This document shows, piece by piece, positions 13,875 to 15,416 of a stretch of 15,416 nt of DNA (position 1 is the stretch's first letter; the number at the start of each line of letters is the position of its first letter). Source of the stretch: Pseudomonadota bacterium (lineage in GTDB: Bacteria; Pseudomonadota; Gammaproteobacteria; Steroidobacterales; Woeseiaceae); assembly GCA_022565135.1 (NCBI GenBank), contig JADFKA010000008.1:1-15416 (forward strand). The letters are read 5' to 3'. The notes under the pieces are model-generated. The model ran no database searches. It saw nothing but the letters and a program-made list of their open reading frames with translations, and was not told the origin of the DNA. A program made the translations under genes and the position numbers.

Positions 13875-15395
13875 ATGTTGCTGAACGTCAGCATAACCGT
13901 GGTTATCGGGTTGATCCCAATATTCTTGAGAACAATTATCATTAACAAGAACTTACATCATCGCAACTGGACCTATGCGGCCATCGGCCTGTTGTTCGCC
14001 ATGCATAGTCACGCGGGCAATGATCACCGATACACGATCAGCGTCGATGCATCACTGTCGGAAATGACCGTGACGGCACACTTTTCGACCGCGGTTACCG
14101 ACATTTCGGCTCGTTCGGAAGATGCGCCACAATTTCTCGTCGCTGCGTACGATTGCGACAGCGATGAAAAGCTCGAGACACGCGGCCGGCGCCTGGTGCT
14201 GCCAGATGCTGGCATCAACTGCCTGAACTATCGCGTCGACCTGCGCGAAGCAGCAAACATCGGCCGCCATGAGCAAATCCTGGACCCTGCCAATATTGCA
14301 GTGTCACCGACACTGTGGATGTGGCGGCCCCGGCTGGCCGCTGCAGACGAGATCCATGTGCAATTTCGCCTGCCCGATAATGTCCAGGTGTCCGTGCCAT
14401 GGCAGCCGTTAGACAATATTAACAACGGCTATCGATTAGTCGCGTCACCACAAAGTGGTACCGGAATTGCCATTTTCGGCGCATTTACGTCCATCGTCGT
14501 TGACGTCGCGGGCACCGCATTGAGAATTGCCGTTTTGAATTCGCACAATGTCATCGATACTCCAGCGGTCACAGAGTGGGTTCGAGAGACTGCCGGAAAC
14601 ATCGCCCTCACCTACGGTCGCTTTCCGAACTCGTCGGCCAGGATCGTCGTGATCCCCGTCGGCCAAAGTATGTGGGGCGGCGATGCGGCTGTGCCGTTTG
14701 GGCGCGTGGTCCGCGACGGTGGCGAGACAATCGAATTATTCATCAACGAAGGCCGGCCCGTCTCGGAGTACTACGGCACGTGGACCGCAACGCACGAATT
14801 CTCCCACCTGTTGCTGCCGTACCTGCAGCGCAGTCAGCGCTGGATCTCCGAGGGCTTTGCCCAGTACTACCAGAACCTGCTACTTGCACGTGCAGGCCAA
14901 TACACAGAGTCTTACGCATGGCAGGAACTGTTTGACGGCTTCGAGCGTGGCCGGCAATCTGCTCCGGGTGCGTCACCCAATGCCGCTACGGCCGAGGGCG
15001 AACGCGGCGCCAGGATGAAGATTTACTGGAGCGGTGCAGCACTTGCATTGATCGCGGATGTTGAGTTACGGCGCCGATCCGACGGTCGCGAATCACTCGA
15101 CACGGTGCTCGATCGAATGCAGCAGTGCTGCTTGCCATCCGCCAGAACCTGGTCAGGCACGGACCTGTTTCGACAGTTCGACTCCCTGTTAGTCGAACCA
15201 CTTTTCATGGACCTCTACCGGCAGTACGCAGACGCAACCGGTTTTCCGGATGTCCGGCCATTACTCGAACAACTCGGTGTGCGCGCCGAGGGCGGCGAGG
15301 TGCGCCTGTCAGATGATGCCGAGCTGGCGACGATCAGAAGGTCATTGATGGCACGCAAACCTCGCACATCGAGCAGGGCCGCGGACAGGCGTTGA
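13875..15395 (+). CDS. Exported gluzincin-like metallopeptidase (M1/M61-like)
   Basis: As listed the protein has 506 residues. The likely zinc site is HEFSH (307-311), with Glu326 in WISEGFAQYYQ as third ligand, and a downstream MKIYWSGAALALIADVELR segment like that of M1 and M61 aminopeptidases. Only 14 residues separate the second His from Glu326, against 18 in typical M1 enzymes, and no M1 GAMEN motif is visible, so it is a divergent family. A signal-like segment (AAIGLLFAMHSHA, about 35-47) suggests export. The start is uncertain: ATG 13875 adds another hydrophobic stretch (about 5-22) and has no ribosome-binding site, whereas TTG 13926 would give a more usual signal peptide. The beta-rich half (50-230) has no recognised domain. 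Substrate unknown. Confidence 0.75.
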   Translation: MLLNVSITVVIGLIPIFLRTIIINKNLHHRNWTYAAIGLLFAMHSHAGNDHRYTISVDASLSEMTVTAHFSTAVTDISARSEDAPQFLVAAYDCDSDEKLETRGRRLVLPDAGINCLNYRVDLREAANIGRHEQILDPANIAVSPTLWMWRPRLAAADEIHVQFRLPDNVQVSVPWQPLDNINNGYRLVASPQSGTGIAIFGAFTSIVVDVAGTALRIAVLNSHNVIDTPAVTEWVRETAGNIALTYGRFPNSSARIVVIPVGQSMWGGDAAVPFGRVVRDGGETIELFINEGRPVSEYYGTWTATHEFSHLLLPYLQRSQRWISEGFAQYYQNLLLARAGQYTESYAWQELFDGFERGRQSAPGASPNAATAEGERGARMKIYWSGAALALIADVELRRRSDGRESLDTVLDRMQQCCLPSARTWSGTDLFRQFDSLLVEPLFMDLYRQYADATGFPDVRPLLEQLGVRAEGGEVRLSDDAELATIRRSLMARKPRTSSRAADRR

Positions 15396-15416
15396 TATAT
15401 ACTGGCTGGCCCGGCA

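Noticed and set aside
13457..13948. Longer HiPIP frame starting at 13948
   Set aside because: The extension lacks signal-like character and crosses the promoter region; GTG 13780 has a strong ribosome-binding site and places the Tat motif at the N-terminus.
1..15416. CRISPR array, tRNA, rRNA, insertion sequence, integrase or phage genes
   Set aside because: No regularly spaced repeats, cloverleaf-like sequences, transposase motifs or structural phage genes were seen.

Overview
The window looks like chromosomal DNA of a marine- or soil-type gammaproteobacterium of moderate-to-high GC. The gene content points that way: a YigB-like HAD phosphatase, a GloA-like glyoxalase I, an MltF-type lytic transglycosylase, an AspC-type aminotransferase, a Tat-exported high-potential iron-sulfur protein (HiPIP) and a proteobacterial-order MoxR/Bat operon. 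GTG and TTG starts are frequent. I cannot name the genus. There are no RNA genes, insertion sequences, CRISPR arrays or phage genes.

Layout. (1) 1-224 (+): C-terminal end of an OmpA-domain protein. (2) 225-598: non-coding convergent spacer holding a large imperfect hairpin. (3) 599-2202 (-): two-gene unit, YigB-like phosphatase followed by an alpha/beta-hydrolase, with an ATGA overlap. (4) 2256-2675 (+): glyoxalase I, divergent from the phosphatase. (5) 2676-2773: a second hairpin of the same family fills the convergent gap. (6) 9670 down to 2774 (-): a six-gene MoxR/Bat operon, moxR - DUF58 - DUF4381 - BatA - BatB/BatC fusion - BatD. Every junction overlaps by 1-11 bp, and a good sigma70-type promoter lies at 9701-9729. 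(7) 9809-10336 (+): secreted DUF192 protein, followed by an overlapping 65-codon membrane ORF. (8) 13780 down to 10520 (-): HiPIP, aspartate/aromatic aminotransferase, an unrecognised 48-codon ORF, and an MltF-like membrane-bound lytic transglycosylase. (9) 13875-15395 (+): exported gluzincin-like metallopeptidase.

How the genes work together. The MoxR/Bat block is one functional unit. MoxR is a AAA+ ATPase thought to act with its VWA partners as a chaperone-like machine. DUF58 is a cytoplasmic VWA-like protein. BatA and BatB/C are membrane-anchored VWA proteins, BatB/C with a TPR domain and an acidic tail. BatD is a large periplasmic protein with a C-terminal membrane anchor. The remaining genes are mainly housekeeping: methylglyoxal detoxification, phosphatase, murein turnover, amino-acid metabolism and electron transfer.

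Most unusual points: two hairpins that share a conserved loop but have unrelated stems, whose stem irregularities become G-U pairs only on the minus-strand RNA; an uncatalogued 48-codon ORF in phase with the aminotransferase; an ATG-TAA start-stop just before the TTG start of the aminotransferase; a probably truncated membrane ORF whose stop overlaps the MltF stop in a TTAA; and a metallopeptidase with a shortened HExxH-to-Glu spacing.
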